Shown: positions 50,919 to 60,857, counted from the first letter of the stretch. The stretch: DNA of 64,000 nucleotides from Planctomycetota bacterium (GCA_030605475.1 JAUWIG010000002.1:22055-86054), one strand, 5' to 3'. Numbers and translations are program-made. The notes: generated from the sequence alone by a model not told the origin.

Positions 50919-52106
50919 ATGAGTCTAACTTCTTTTATAAAACAAACAGAAGTACGAAAAAAGTTCCGGGAGCAATTTCCAAAGCCCGGATTTAACATCA
51001 AAAAGCAACTGCTATTCCCTCCACTTACAAAAAACTACATGGAAGTTGGAGCGGCATTTGATTATCTGTTTCGTTTTGGCCTAAAACGAAACAATCCGAA
51101 AGCTGCTGAAAGAAGATGGGTTGCCGAATTGGCCCTCCGAGATATGCCCGGGTTCACACTTGATTTAGTGACAGATAAGTCCTACTTCGAACCGGATTGG
51201 GAAATAATAGGTAGTTATGTGCATACTCGCCATCCACAATTATTCCCTAGCTATTTACCGGGTCCAGAATTAACAGGCGAAAGGTTTGAACGAGTTAGAA
51301 CACTTGTTGGAAAAGTGTGTCGAGACTCAGAGAAGGCTAACCGCGTTATCCTGGAAGCAAAAAAGAAACCAAAGGAGAGATTTGATCGGCTTAAGTCGCT
51401 TCTTGAGAAAGTGTATCGAAACTCTAAACGAGCTAATCGTATCTTTCTGGAAGCAGAAAAGAAATCAAAGAAATCGGAGGAGAAACTTGAGCGCTTTAAA
51501 TCGCTTGTTGGGAAAGTGTATCAAAACTGCGAGCGAGCTAATCGTGTCATTCTGGAAGCGAAAAGCAGCTATAGTCATTTCCTCAAGTCGGGCCGGTTAA
51601 CAAAGCATCTTATCAAATCTGCCATTTTTCTTGCAAGGTTGGATGGTAAACTGTGGGGTAGTGTGCCTGTCGAGAAATTAGACTTGGATAATGTCGATGA
51701 GAAGGACATAACTGATTTACGAAATCTGATAAAAGCGGTGAACTGGGATGATTTTAAGGCAAAAAAAAATTGTCTCCTGAATCCCACGTTCGGTGAAGCG
51801 AGCCGATTGGTCGGTGGGGCTGACGCCGATGTAGTCATCGATGATACGTTAATTGAAATTAAGACAACTAAAAAGTGTGAACTGAAAAGAGATTATTTTA
51901 ACCAATTGATAGGCTACTACTGTTTATACTGCATAGATGGTGTTGATGGTTTGCCTAAGAAACGCAGGATAAAAAATTTCGCGATTTACTTTTCCAGGCA
52001 GGCATACCTTCACGTTCTCCCGTTGAACCAATGCATCGATAACCAGCGGTTCACCGAGTTTTTTGAATGGTTTAAAGATAAAGTGGAAAACTATGCTAAG
52101 AGGTAA
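50919..52106 (+). CDS. Nuclease-like protein with three tandem helical repeats
   Basis: The 395-residue protein has a probable PD-(D/E)XK nuclease site in GGADADVVIDDTLIEIKTTKK near residues 305-325, with Asp, Glu and Lys in the usual order. Ahead of it are three repeats of about 32 residues: ERVRTLVGKVCRDSEKANR, DRLKSLLEKVYRNSKRANR and ERFKSLVGKVYQNCERANR. They lie at about residues 120-151, 152-184 and 187-215 and are predicted helical and charged, with DNA-level similarity too. I recognise no named family. It replaces the usual ybaB slot between dnaX and recR. Confidence 0.65.
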   Translation: MSLTSFIKQTEVRKKFREQFPKPGFNIKKQLLFPPLTKNYMEVGAAFDYLFRFGLKRNNPKAAERRWVAELALRDMPGFTLDLVTDKSYFEPDWEIIGSYVHTRHPQLFPSYLPGPELTGERFERVRTLVGKVCRDSEKANRVILEAKKKPKERFDRLKSLLEKVYRNSKRANRIFLEAEKKSKKSEEKLERFKSLVGKVYQNCERANRVILEAKSSYSHFLKSGRLTKHLIKSAIFLARLDGKLWGSVPVEKLDLDNVDEKDITDLRNLIKAVNWDDFKAKKNCLLNPTFGEASRLVGGADADVVIDDTLIEIKTTKKCELKRDYFNQLIGYYCLYCIDGVDGLPKKRRIKNFAIYFSRQAYLHVLPLNQCIDNQRFTEFFEWFKDKVENYAKR

Positions 52107-52175
52107 AAGAAAGAATATGGGTTCCTGCTACCCGCCTCTGCGGGCACAAGCTTTGCAGGAATGACTGTGTGAATT

Positions 52176-52781
52176 ATGGGCGGTGTTTATACTGAAAGTT
52201 TGAACAAACTTATCGAGGAGCTCGGAAAGCTGCCGGGAGTCGGGCCTAAGACGGCAGAGCGGCTTAGCTTTTATATACTAAAAGCTGAGCGGGCTGAGGC
52301 GATAAAGTTAGCTGAGGCTATCGGTGATGTTAAAAACAAAATCAAACACTGTGAGGTCTGCTACAATCTCGCGGAGAGTAAAATTTGTCAAATTTGCTCT
52401 GATACGCGGCGGGATAAAAACTTAGTCTGCGTTGTCGAACAGCCTAAAGACGTAATAGCTCTTGAAAAAACGGGTGCCTGCAAGTGGGTTTATCATGTTC
52501 TCGGCGGGCATATCGCACCGCTCGAAGGAATTGAGCCGAGCGATTTGACTATTGATAAGCTTGTTGAAAGAGTTGGCGGAGGTGATGTAAAAGAAGTGAT
52601 AATGGCAACCAATCCTAATATGGCCGGCGACGGCACAGCACTTTATATAAGCTCACTGCTTAAAAATACCGGCGTGAAAATCACGCGATTAGCACGGGGC
52701 CTTCCCACCGGCAGCACCATCGAATATGCAAGCGGCAAAATGCTCACCGATGCTATAACCGGCAGACAAGAATTAGAGTAA
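52176..52781 (+). CDS. recR: Recombination protein RecR
   Basis: RecR acts with RecFO in loading RecA at gaps. The 201-residue protein has KLPGVGPKTAERLSFYIL (helix-hairpin-helix), the zinc finger CEVCYNLAESKICQICSD and the Toprim segment CVVEQPKDVIALEKTG, then YHVLGGHIAPLEGIEPSDLTI. The C-terminus GLPTGSTIEYAS matches. The start at 52176 fits the family. Position after dnaX is conserved. Confidence 0.96.
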   Translation: MGGVYTESLNKLIEELGKLPGVGPKTAERLSFYILKAERAEAIKLAEAIGDVKNKIKHCEVCYNLAESKICQICSDTRRDKNLVCVVEQPKDVIALEKTGACKWVYHVLGGHIAPLEGIEPSDLTIDKLVERVGGGDVKEVIMATNPNMAGDGTALYISSLLKNTGVKITRLARGLPTGSTIEYASGKMLTDAITGRQELE

Positions 52782-53184
52782 TTTTCGCTCTTTATTTGCA
52801 AAGTTTTCTGGATTGCTCCCCAAATATTGCCGAAATCTTTTTGTATCTTTATGGTATAATAGGGGATGATAGAAGCCGGTAGACAAAACTGAAGAAAAAA
52901 TCCGAAATACGAATTTCGATCCGCCGCCGCCAAGGCTATGGCGGACGAGAACTCTCCGCAGTCCTATGGACTCCTTACGGAGGACACCTAATTGTGGAAA
53001 CAAACTTGTCTGACGACAGTCAAGATTCGAATGCGGATACGCACGCTTCTGACAGGCGTGACCAAAATATAAAATTCAAAACGAGACCCTTCGCTATCGC
53101 TCATGGTGACCCTGAACAAGACAGAGGACGGACGACGGAAGACAAAAGACGGATGACGGAACAAGAAGTTTTTTGGGTGGTTTT
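52782..53184. repeat. Intergenic repeat stretch with a possible extended -10 promoter
   Basis: TGGTATAAT (52852-52860) is an extended -10 that could drive rpoN with a long leader. A palindrome TCCGCAGTCC...GGACTCC and CGGAGGACACC (52956-52989) repeats that near 35150. GACGGACGACGGAAGAC and GACGGATGACGG phrases (53128-53160) repeat those near 36790 and 46430. Confidence 0.5.
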
Positions 53185-54657
53185 ATGAAGCTGGAGATGA
53201 GAGCACAGATGCGGCTGGAGCAGAAGATGAAGCTTGCTCCGCATATGATTCAATCGATGGAGATTCTCCAACTTCCAATCCTTGCGCTTCAGGAAAGAAT
53301 AGAACAAGAGCTAAACAGCAATCCTGTTCTGGAAATTGAAGAGCCGTCAAATCGCGAAGAGGGCGAGTCTGCTGAACAGCATAGCGGTGAGGGTATCAGC
53401 GAAAAAGATTCGGCTGTCAGCACAGAGGGGGAAAAAGTAGAAAACTTTGAACGTCTTGACAGTCTTGACGATGGTTATAAAGACTATATTGACCAGGCTG
53501 AGCCCTTCCGCCGCCGCGTTCGCAGTGATGAACCCAACAGGAAACTGGAGGCGATAAAAAATACCGCAGCTCCTCCACAGTCGCTACACGAACATTTGTC
53601 CGAGCAGTGGCGATTGGTGGAGGCCGAGAGCGGAGTAAAAAAAGCCGGCAGTATGATTATAGATTATATCGACGATAGAGGGTATCTGGCCGTGAGATTA
53701 GAGCAGCTGCACAACAAAGACAGAGGTGATTTTACCTTCGAGGATTTGAAAGAGGCATTAGAGCTTGTGCAGAACTTAGAACCGGCAGGCGTGGGGGGCC
53801 GCGACCTGAAAGAGTGCCTTCTTATCCAGATGGCCCAAAGCAGCGAGGATATGAGCTTTGAGTCCCGGTTAGTCTCTGAGCATATGGAGGAGCTGCTTGA
53901 AAATCGTTTGCCTGATATCGCCAAGAAAATGAAGTGCAAGATAGAAGCAATCAATCGAGCCATAGAGCGTATGAGCAAGTTTGACACTTCGCCGGGGCTG
54001 CAAATCGGGCGTGACCGAAACCATCCTATCACCGCCGATGTAATAGTGGAATTATCAGATGACTCGGATGAGTATTCGGTGTGGTTGGCTGATTCCAATT
54101 TGCCGGGCTTGAGAATAAATAACTACTATGCAAAGATGTCAAAAGACGCCAAGACTAATGAAAAAACGAGAAAGTTTTTGCAAAACAATGTCCGCTCAGC
54201 TCAGTGGATTATGGATGCGATAGAGCAGCGCAAGAACACATTGCTTAGAGTAACAAGGGCGGTTGTGAAATATCAGAGAGACTTTTTCGACAAGGGTCAG
54301 TTGTATCTTCGGCCCCTTCCGATGTCGAAAGTGGCGGATGATATTGGTGTACATCTGGCTACGGTCTCTCGGGCCGTCGCCGGCAAATATGTGCAGTGCT
54401 ACTGGGGCATATTACCGCTGCGGAAATTCTTCAGTGGGGGTATGGAAGACGTTAACGGCAATGGTCATAGCTGGGAAGCCATAAGGGCCAAGCTGCAGCA
54501 GATTATAGATGCCGAAGATAAAGCCAAGCCCTTAAGCGACGACCGGATACGCAAGAAATTAGCAGAGCTTGGCATTAAGAATCTGGCCAGACGAACCGTT
54601 GCCAAGTATCGCAAGCTGTTAAACATTCCCGCCGCAAGGTTTAGAAAAAAGTATTAA
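53185..54657 (+). CDS. rpoN: RNA polymerase sigma-54 factor
   Basis: Sigma-54 directs transcription from -24/-12 promoters with enhancer proteins. The 490-residue protein has the N-terminal Gln-rich region KLAPHMIQSMEILQLPILALQERIEQELNSNPVLEIEE, the core-binding middle and a helix-turn-helix HLATVSRAVAGKYVQ. It ends in the RpoN box ARRTVAKYRKLLNIP, which reads the -24 element. Region II is acidic as usual. The ATG at 53185 is chosen; an in-frame TTG four codons earlier has no better support. No enhancer-binding protein is in the window. Confidence 0.97.
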   Translation: MKLEMRAQMRLEQKMKLAPHMIQSMEILQLPILALQERIEQELNSNPVLEIEEPSNREEGESAEQHSGEGISEKDSAVSTEGEKVENFERLDSLDDGYKDYIDQAEPFRRRVRSDEPNRKLEAIKNTAAPPQSLHEHLSEQWRLVEAESGVKKAGSMIIDYIDDRGYLAVRLEQLHNKDRGDFTFEDLKEALELVQNLEPAGVGGRDLKECLLIQMAQSSEDMSFESRLVSEHMEELLENRLPDIAKKMKCKIEAINRAIERMSKFDTSPGLQIGRDRNHPITADVIVELSDDSDEYSVWLADSNLPGLRINNYYAKMSKDAKTNEKTRKFLQNNVRSAQWIMDAIEQRKNTLLRVTRAVVKYQRDFFDKGQLYLRPLPMSKVADDIGVHLATVSRAVAGKYVQCYWGILPLRKFFSGGMEDVNGNGHSWEAIRAKLQQIIDAEDKAKPLSDDRIRKKLAELGIKNLARRTVAKYRKLLNIPAARFRKKY

Positions 54658-54789
54658 CTCGTGGCTCGCGGTTCGCGGCACGATTCACAACGCCCAAGGT
54701 ACTCTTCGGGATAACAGAGCAAATCATAAGCTCTTGCAGCAATTCATCACGTTTTATACAATCCCGGCCATCATGCCGTGCATTGGTTG

Positions 54790-54817
54790 TTGACATTTCA
54801 GGCGGGAGCGGTATATA
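54790..54817 (+). promoter_or_regulatory. Promoter ahead of the phosphomannomutase gene
   Basis: TTGACA (54790-54795), the exact consensus, is 16 bp from TATATA (54812-54817). The predicted start near 54824 gives a leader of about 60 nt to the ATG at 54883. Confidence 0.6.
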
Positions 54818-54882
54818 GTAGTGTGGGAAGTAAGCTAAAGTGAATAAAGTGCGCTATATACTATGTTAATGGAGTCTACAAA

Positions 54883-56253
54883 ATGGACCCTACTATTTTC
54901 AAGGCATACGATATAAGAGGCGTTTATCCCGACCAAATCAACGAAGAAGATGCGTGGAAGATAGGCTATTCAACAGCGCGATTTTTGCGGTCTCTGCTCA
55001 GCGGTTACGAGCGAGGTCAGGCCCGTTCCCAGGCGGTGTGTGTTGCTCGCGATATGCGAACACACAGCGAAACACTGGCCAGAGCACTTACAGAAGGAAT
55101 GAATGCCACAGGCGCAAATGTGATTGATATAGGAATGATTGATACTCCTCAGATGTATTTTGCCATCAATCATCTTGGCACCTGCGGTGGAGTGCAGGTA
55201 ACAGCTTCCCATAACCCTGCCAAGTATAACGGCTTTAAGATATCCGGTCTTGGCGCCAAGCCGGTCGGTGTCAACACGGGCTTGAAAGATATAGAACATA
55301 TCGCAACGGCCCTGGTCCATACAAAAGGCAAAGTCAGCGGTTCGGCAGAGAAGCGTGATTTGACCTCCGAATACAAAAATTATGTGCTAAAGTTTCTTCG
55401 TCCGAAAATAAGAAAATTAAAAGTTGTCATTGATGCTTCAAACGGAATGGCGGGGAAGGTGGTGCCGGCGATTTTTGGTGATTTGCCGATAAAAATAATC
55501 GAGCTTAACTTCAAGCATACGGGCACATTCAAACACGAGCCTAACCCACTTATTGAAAAGAATCTGGCGGAGGTGAAACGCGCGGTGAAGAAGGGGAAAT
55601 GCGATTTCGGGATTTGCTTCGACGGTGACGCCGACAGATTGATGATGGTCGATGAGAAGGGTGCTAAAATCAGCTGTGATTTGCTGACGGCTTTGATGGT
55701 GCCGTATTTTCTCAAGGCCAAGCCGAAGTCAACGGTTGTCTATGATTTGCGCAGCAGCTGGGTCGTTGTCGAAGAGATTCTCAAGAATGGCGGCACGCCG
55801 CGTAGAGAGCGTGTGGGACACGCTTTTATGAAGAAGGCGCTTCGGGATTCGCACGCCGTATTCGGCGGAGAGCTTTCCGGTCACTTCTATTATCGCGACA
55901 ACTACTGCACGGATTCAGGTATGATTACCTTAGTGCATGTATTGAACATTGTCAGTGAGACTAAATCACCGGTAAGCGAGCTCATCAAGCCATTGCGAAG
56001 ATACTACAGCAGCGGCGAGGTGAACTTCAAGGCAGACAACAAGCAAGCCCAAATGGACGAGCTTGCAAGGAAATACAGCGACGGTCAAATCGACTACCTG
56101 GACGGCGTTACCGTCTGGTATAAAAACTGGTGGTTTAATTGCCGTCCGAGCAATACGGAACCGCTGCTGCGACTAAACATCGAGGCCAAGAGCAAGGAAC
56201 TGCTTGATGAAAAGTTTCCTGAAATCGCCAAACAACTCGGTAAGCCGGTATGA
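54883..56253 (+). CDS. Phosphomannomutase/phosphoglucomutase
   Basis: These enzymes interconvert hexose 1- and 6-phosphates for sugar-nucleotide and exopolysaccharide synthesis. The 456-residue protein has the phosphoserine loop VQVTASHNPAKYNGFKISG, the metal loop ICFDGDADRLMMVDEKG, the sugar loop GELSGHFYYRDNYCTDSG and the C-terminal phosphate loop RPSNTEPLLRLN. Length and order fit ManB/AlgC. The clear promoter at 54790-54817 suggests independent expression. It stands ahead of DUF1805 and a secreted protein. Confidence 0.95.
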   Translation: MDPTIFKAYDIRGVYPDQINEEDAWKIGYSTARFLRSLLSGYERGQARSQAVCVARDMRTHSETLARALTEGMNATGANVIDIGMIDTPQMYFAINHLGTCGGVQVTASHNPAKYNGFKISGLGAKPVGVNTGLKDIEHIATALVHTKGKVSGSAEKRDLTSEYKNYVLKFLRPKIRKLKVVIDASNGMAGKVVPAIFGDLPIKIIELNFKHTGTFKHEPNPLIEKNLAEVKRAVKKGKCDFGICFDGDADRLMMVDEKGAKISCDLLTALMVPYFLKAKPKSTVVYDLRSSWVVVEEILKNGGTPRRERVGHAFMKKALRDSHAVFGGELSGHFYYRDNYCTDSGMITLVHVLNIVSETKSPVSELIKPLRRYYSSGEVNFKADNKQAQMDELARKYSDGQIDYLDGVTVWYKNWWFNCRPSNTEPLLRLNIEAKSKELLDEKFPEIAKQLGKPV

Positions 56254-56280
56254 TAAGAAATTTAAAATTAAAAATTAAAA

Positions 56281-56589
56281 ATGGAAGTGTACACAAAGAC
56301 ATATCAGACGTCGAACGGCCAGGTAGAGGGAGCACAGACCAAATGGGCGGGTTTTAATATCCTGCTGGTGACCGGGGCTAAAGGTTTTTTAGCCTGTCCT
56401 GCGATTGATGTGGATGCTTGCGAAAGATACGGCGTTGCCGCGGCGATAGTGGAAAGTACGCCAGACAACCCAATAGGCACGCTCGAAAGATTTCCCAATC
56501 GCAAGATTATAAAGGCAAACGCAAAAGCCAAAGCCCTGGGTATCAGCGAAGGTATGGACGCAACCGATGCCTTTGCGCTTATAGCATAA
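56281..56589 (+). CDS. DUF1805 protein (YunC-like)
   Basis: The 102-residue protein fits DUF1805: AGFNILLVTGAKGFLACPAIDVDACERYGVAAAIVES and NRKIIKANAKAKALGISEGMDATDAFALIA. The conserved CPAIDV Cys and the GM.ATDAF end are typical. The role of the family is unknown. The ATG is preceded by an A/T-rich run (AAATTAAAAATTAAAA) with no Shine-Dalgarno. It lies 27 bp after the phosphomannomutase gene. Confidence 0.85.
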   Translation: MEVYTKTYQTSNGQVEGAQTKWAGFNILLVTGAKGFLACPAIDVDACERYGVAAAIVESTPDNPIGTLERFPNRKIIKANAKAKALGISEGMDATDAFALIA

Positions 56590-56632
56590 AACTTTGTTTG
56601 GCCCGGCAGAAATTTGGAAAGAAAGGAATAAT

Positions 56633-57430
56633 ATGAAAGTCAGAAAGTACTTTTTTCTTTTTGCGATTGCTGCGGGGACTCTGTGCGGCTCGGTCCTTGG
56701 TGAGACAGAGTTATCTCGACCCGCAGAGGGGTTAATCGGCAGGGCCAACCCCGCTCTGGCAGGGATAGAAAAATTATACGTCATTGTTGAGCCGTCCGAC
56801 GCCAATCCGAGCAAAGACGGTCTGGTCTGGAAAGAACTTCAGGAAAAGGTAGAAGACAAGCTTAAAGAGGCGGGCCTTAAAGAGGCGGGCATTGAGATAG
56901 CTGCGGGGATTTATCTTGGAAAAGGAGTCAGGGCCCATGATATTGCGGAGCTTAGAGTTTATATGGAGATGCTCAAGTTTGCCGATTCGCAATTATATGT
57001 GTTCCGCGTTCAAATATCGTTAGCCACCAAGGCCTATCTGGAAGAACAGGAGCTGTTTTTCAAGGCTGAGGTCTGGAAGGCTGAGCCTGCAATGGAGGCG
57101 GTACCGGTGCAAAGCATGCCTGCCAGAGTTACCAGCGTGGTTTTGGAGCAGGTTGAAGCACTCATCCATGCTTATCTTGCAGCCAATCCAAAGGGCAGTG
57201 AACCTGCAGATGCCAATGATATTGTTACAGCTCTCCCAAAGCTGGTCAAGCCAATCGTTAAATCGGCAGTGGCTGAATACAAATACGTTGCATCAAAGAA
57301 CAGCAATGTTTTCCACAGGCCGCAGTGCAGCTCGGCAAAGAGAATCAAGCCGGAAAACATAATAGATTACAACAGCAGGGACGAAGCAATAAAGGCCGGT
57401 AAAAGGCCCTGTAAAATATGCAAACCGTAG
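56633..57430 (+). CDS. Secreted protein with C-terminal Ada-type zinc-binding motif
   Basis: The 265-residue product has a signal peptide (FFLFAIAAGTLCGSVLG, residues about 6-22). The middle is of unknown type: a charged, helix-rich segment with KLKEAGLKEAGIEIAAGIYLG and IAELRVYMEML. The last 45 residues VASKNSNVFHRPQCSSAKRI, KPENIIDYNSRDEAIKAG and KRPCKICKP resemble the Ada zinc-binding module, with three visible cysteines plus His. A Shine-Dalgarno AAAGGAA precedes the ATG at 56633, chosen over a longer in-frame start. Function unknown. Confidence 0.7.
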   Translation: MKVRKYFFLFAIAAGTLCGSVLGETELSRPAEGLIGRANPALAGIEKLYVIVEPSDANPSKDGLVWKELQEKVEDKLKEAGLKEAGIEIAAGIYLGKGVRAHDIAELRVYMEMLKFADSQLYVFRVQISLATKAYLEEQELFFKAEVWKAEPAMEAVPVQSMPARVTSVVLEQVEALIHAYLAANPKGSEPADANDIVTALPKLVKPIVKSAVAEYKYVASKNSNVFHRPQCSSAKRIKPENIIDYNSRDEAIKAGKRPCKICKP

Positions 57431-57482
57431 GTAATTGATTATTGACTATTGATTATTTAGGCAATTTACAGATTGGTTTTTT

Positions 57483-58598
57483 ATGGGTTCCAAAGTATAT
57501 TTTATTGAAGCGTCTGTTAATGACGGCGAGCAAGTGATTTCCGAAAAGGCGGCAAGATTGTTTAAGGCGGGTGGATTTGCAAGCTGCTTTAAGGAAAACG
57601 ATTTTACGGCTGTTAAGGTCCACGTTGGGGAAGAGGGTAACACCACATATATAAAGGCCTCGTGCATTAAGGGACTGGTGGACGAGCTGCTCCGATTGAA
57701 AACGAAACCATTTGTGACCGATACGAGTACTTTATACCTCGGCCGAAGGCACAATGCTATCGAGCATAGTATTCTGGCCGCCGAGCACGGCTTCTGTTCA
57801 AAGGGATTGGGGATACCCTTTATTGTGCCTGACGGATTGTTTGGAACGGCTGAGACGGTAGTGGAGGTCAACGGCGAGCTCAATAAAGAGGTTTTCATTG
57901 CACGCGATATCGTGAAATGCCAGTCTATTCTTTCGGTGGCACACCTTACGGGCCATGTTGCGGCGTGTATGGGAGGGACTCTAAAAACGTTAGGGATGGG
58001 TTGTGCAAGCAAAAAGGGCAAGATGAGACAGCACGCGGCTCTTAAACTTAGTATCGGCGATGACTGCACGGGTTGCGGCGAATGCGTTAAACACTGCCCG
58101 GCTGATGCTATCAGCCTCGATGATGTCAAGGGGACCGCGCCTGCGAAGAGAGGCGGGCGGAAACCCAAGGCGCACATCGACGCAGACAAGTGCATCGGCT
58201 GTGCAGAATGTTTGGCCGTGTGCAGATTCGGTGCTGTAGAATATGACTGGGGCGAGGAGAACGAAATACTACAAAAAAGTATCGCTGAACATGCAATGGG
58301 AGCACTGAAGGGCAAAGAGAACAGAGCTGCATTTTTCAATTATGTTATGTCGGTTACCGAAGACTGCGATTGTTTCAAGACGCCGAATATGAGTAAAATA
58401 GTCGATGATATCGGCATAGCTGCCTCGACTGACCCTGTGGCTGTTGATAAGGCGGCGGTGGATTTGGTGGAGGCCAAAGCGGGGAAGAAGTTAGTGAAAT
58501 TGCTGAAAAATGATAAACTTGGGCCCTGTTACCAAATCGAACACGCCGAGCGCATCGGCCTGGGCAGCACTAATTACGAGCTTATAGAACTCAATTAG
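57483..58598 (+). CDS. DUF362 protein with two [4Fe-4S] clusters
   Basis: DUF362 proteins carry a large N-terminal domain and bind iron-sulfur clusters; they appear in anaerobes and have uncertain redox roles. The 371-residue protein opens VYFIEASVNDGEQVISEKAARLF, with FTAVKVHVGEEGNTTYI and VAHLTGHVAACMGGTLK. In its middle it has two ferredoxin motifs, DDCTGCGECVKHCP and DKCIGCAECLAVCR, spaced by a basic linker. The C-terminal part DPVAVDKAAVDLV is family-typical. It is intact and normal in length. Confidence 0.92.
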   Translation: MGSKVYFIEASVNDGEQVISEKAARLFKAGGFASCFKENDFTAVKVHVGEEGNTTYIKASCIKGLVDELLRLKTKPFVTDTSTLYLGRRHNAIEHSILAAEHGFCSKGLGIPFIVPDGLFGTAETVVEVNGELNKEVFIARDIVKCQSILSVAHLTGHVAACMGGTLKTLGMGCASKKGKMRQHAALKLSIGDDCTGCGECVKHCPADAISLDDVKGTAPAKRGGRKPKAHIDADKCIGCAECLAVCRFGAVEYDWGEENEILQKSIAEHAMGALKGKENRAAFFNYVMSVTEDCDCFKTPNMSKIVDDIGIAASTDPVAVDKAAVDLVEAKAGKKLVKLLKNDKLGPCYQIEHAERIGLGSTNYELIELN

Positions 58599-58850
58599 CA
58601 ATTGTGGGCACCGGGTATTGTTAGGCATTTGTCTAACCCTCTGTTGCAACTGGGTTCAAAAACAATATAATTGGCATACTGCTTCACCAGGCTGAACAGT
58701 TGCAAAAAGACGGTCAGCCCTATTGCAAGTTACCATTATCAGCGCAAGACAATGTTGAGTCTTGAACTTATACACTTTTGCCTCAAACTCAAATATGCTA
58801 TGCTTGTGGCGCTGCTTCTGCAGCACAACAATGTTTAGTGGAAATGTTAT

Positions 58851-60857
58851 ATGGAGCAAGCACGCAGTAAACAGTATGTCTCTTTGATTTATCTGGCTTT
58901 GGCTCTGGCCACTATTATTGCCTATGAGCCGCTGCGCCATAACGATTTCATCAGCTATGATGACTACGCATACGTGACCGAAAACCCGCAGGTGCAGGCG
59001 GGAATAACGCGTGAATCCATCTTTTGGGCATTTACAACTTCATACAAAGCCAACTGGCACCCGTTGACCTGGCTGAGCCATATGCTGGACTGCGAGCTGT
59101 TCGGGCTTGACCCTGTATGGCATCATTTAAGCAGCTTATTGCTTCACGCAGCCAATACTTTGCTGCTGTTTTGGGTTTTGCAAAAGATGACCGGTGCGGT
59201 TTGGCCCAGTGGGTTTGTGGCGGCGGTTTTTGCCCTGCATCCATTGAATGTTGAGTCGGTTGCGTGGGTAGCCGAGCGTAAAAATGTTTTGAGCGGTTTT
59301 TTCTGGATGCTAACAATAGCGGCTTACATTCGATACGCTAAGCGTCCGGGGATTGGCAGGTTCGTGCCGGTATTTTTTGCTCTCGGGCTGGGGCTGATGG
59401 CCAAGCCGATGCTGGTGACCTTGCCGTTCGTATTGCTTCTGCTGGACTATTGGCCACTGGGCCGGTTTCAATGGGGACGCCAAAACAGGAGGGAAACTTC
59501 GCCGCTATCGAAATCCGTAAACGTAAGTTATCAAAGGTCGACGATATACCGCTTGGTTGGCGAAAAAATTCCCTTATTTGTTCTCATAGTCGTTTTTGGC
59601 GCAGTTACGTTTATCGCTCAGCAAAGTGGAGGGGCGATGCTTCCGGTGGAGAATTTGTCTTTAAATTCCCGGATAGCAAACGCTCTCGTCTCTTATATCA
59701 GCTATATAGATAAGATGATTTATCCGAGCCGGCTGGCGGTTTTCTATCCCCACCCGGCCGATAGTTTGCCGCTGTGGCAGCCGATAGTCTGCTTTACGGT
59801 ACTGGCTATTGTATCTGCGGCTATAATTTATACGGCCCGGCAGAAACGCTACCTGGCCGTGGGATGGCTGTGGTACCTTGGGACTTTAGTGCCGGTCATT
59901 GGTTTGATACAGGTAGGTTCACAGGCGATTGCCGACCGCTATACCTATCTGCCGTCAATCGGAATCTTCATTATGGTTGCGTGGGGGGGTGGCGAACTTC
60001 CGGCTAAGTGGCGATATCGAGGAGCCTGGCTGGGAATATCGGCTGGATTACTGCTTGCGGCAATGGTAACTTGTACACGGACGCAAGTTCAACTGTGGAA
60101 GAATAATTTAACCCTGTACGAGCATACCCTGGCGGTAACTGAAAACAATTCCATTATACAGAACAGTTATGGGTGCGCCCTGTTTGAAGAAGACCGACTC
60201 AATGAAGCCATTGTACAGCTTAATGAGGCCCTTCAAATCAGTCCGGAATTTTCCCTGGCCCGTGGTAACCTTGGCAAGGTTTTTCTCAAACAGGGAAAAG
60301 TTAATGAAGCCATAGCGTGTTTCAACGAAGCTCTGCGTACAAGTAAGGACCAGCCCGATGTGTACTATTATCTGGGTTTGGCCAAGGTCAGGCAAAAAAA
60401 ACATAATGATGCCATCTCGCACTTTAGCGAAGCGTTGCGATTAAAGCCGGACTATATCAACGCACATCTTCATCTGGCGTATAGTTTGGCCGAGGTAGGC
60501 AGAATTCAGCCGGCTGCGGAGCACTGTTATAAGATACTGCAATTAGAACCAGATAGGGTCGGGGCGCTAAACACGCTGGCGTGGATTCTGGCTACCACTG
60601 AAGATACAAAATTTCAGAATCCCACCGAGGCTGTTAAGTTCGCAGAGAAGGCTTGTGAACTTACCAATTATGAAAATCCCGGAGCTCTGGACACATTAGC
60701 CGCGGCTTACGCCGCGGCGGGTAGATTTCATGAGGCGATAGAAACCGCCGAAAAAGCGGTCGAATTAGCCGCTCCGGCCGGCGAAAAAGGGCTGGCTGAG
60801 GAAATTGAGGAACGGCTACAACTGTATAAGTCCGGACGGTCCTATCGCTGGCCGTAG
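58851..60857 (+). CDS. GT-C-like membrane protein with TPR tail, first copy
   Basis: The 668-residue protein looks like TMTC-type proteins: an N-terminal multi-span GT-C-like domain with SYDDYAYVTENPQVQAGITRES and NWHPLTWLSHMLDCELF, where the DDY acidic pair corresponds to the donor site, and about ten membrane segments to residue 415. About five TPR motifs follow (for example EAIVQLNEALQISPEFSLARGNLG and EAIACFNEALRTS). Such proteins may move sugars onto proteins or lipids, but no donor is known. It is a tandem duplicate of the next gene, and long parts of the membrane domain match. Confidence 0.85.
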   Translation: MEQARSKQYVSLIYLALALATIIAYEPLRHNDFISYDDYAYVTENPQVQAGITRESIFWAFTTSYKANWHPLTWLSHMLDCELFGLDPVWHHLSSLLLHAANTLLLFWVLQKMTGAVWPSGFVAAVFALHPLNVESVAWVAERKNVLSGFFWMLTIAAYIRYAKRPGIGRFVPVFFALGLGLMAKPMLVTLPFVLLLLDYWPLGRFQWGRQNRRETSPLSKSVNVSYQRSTIYRLVGEKIPLFVLIVVFGAVTFIAQQSGGAMLPVENLSLNSRIANALVSYISYIDKMIYPSRLAVFYPHPADSLPLWQPIVCFTVLAIVSAAIIYTARQKRYLAVGWLWYLGTLVPVIGLIQVGSQAIADRYTYLPSIGIFIMVAWGGGELPAKWRYRGAWLGISAGLLLAAMVTCTRTQVQLWKNNLTLYEHTLAVTENNSIIQNSYGCALFEEDRLNEAIVQLNEALQISPEFSLARGNLGKVFLKQGKVNEAIACFNEALRTSKDQPDVYYYLGLAKVRQKKHNDAISHFSEALRLKPDYINAHLHLAYSLAEVGRIQPAAEHCYKILQLEPDRVGALNTLAWILATTEDTKFQNPTEAVKFAEKACELTNYENPGALDTLAAAYAAAGRFHEAIETAEKAVELAAPAGEKGLAEEIEERLQLYKSGRSYRWP

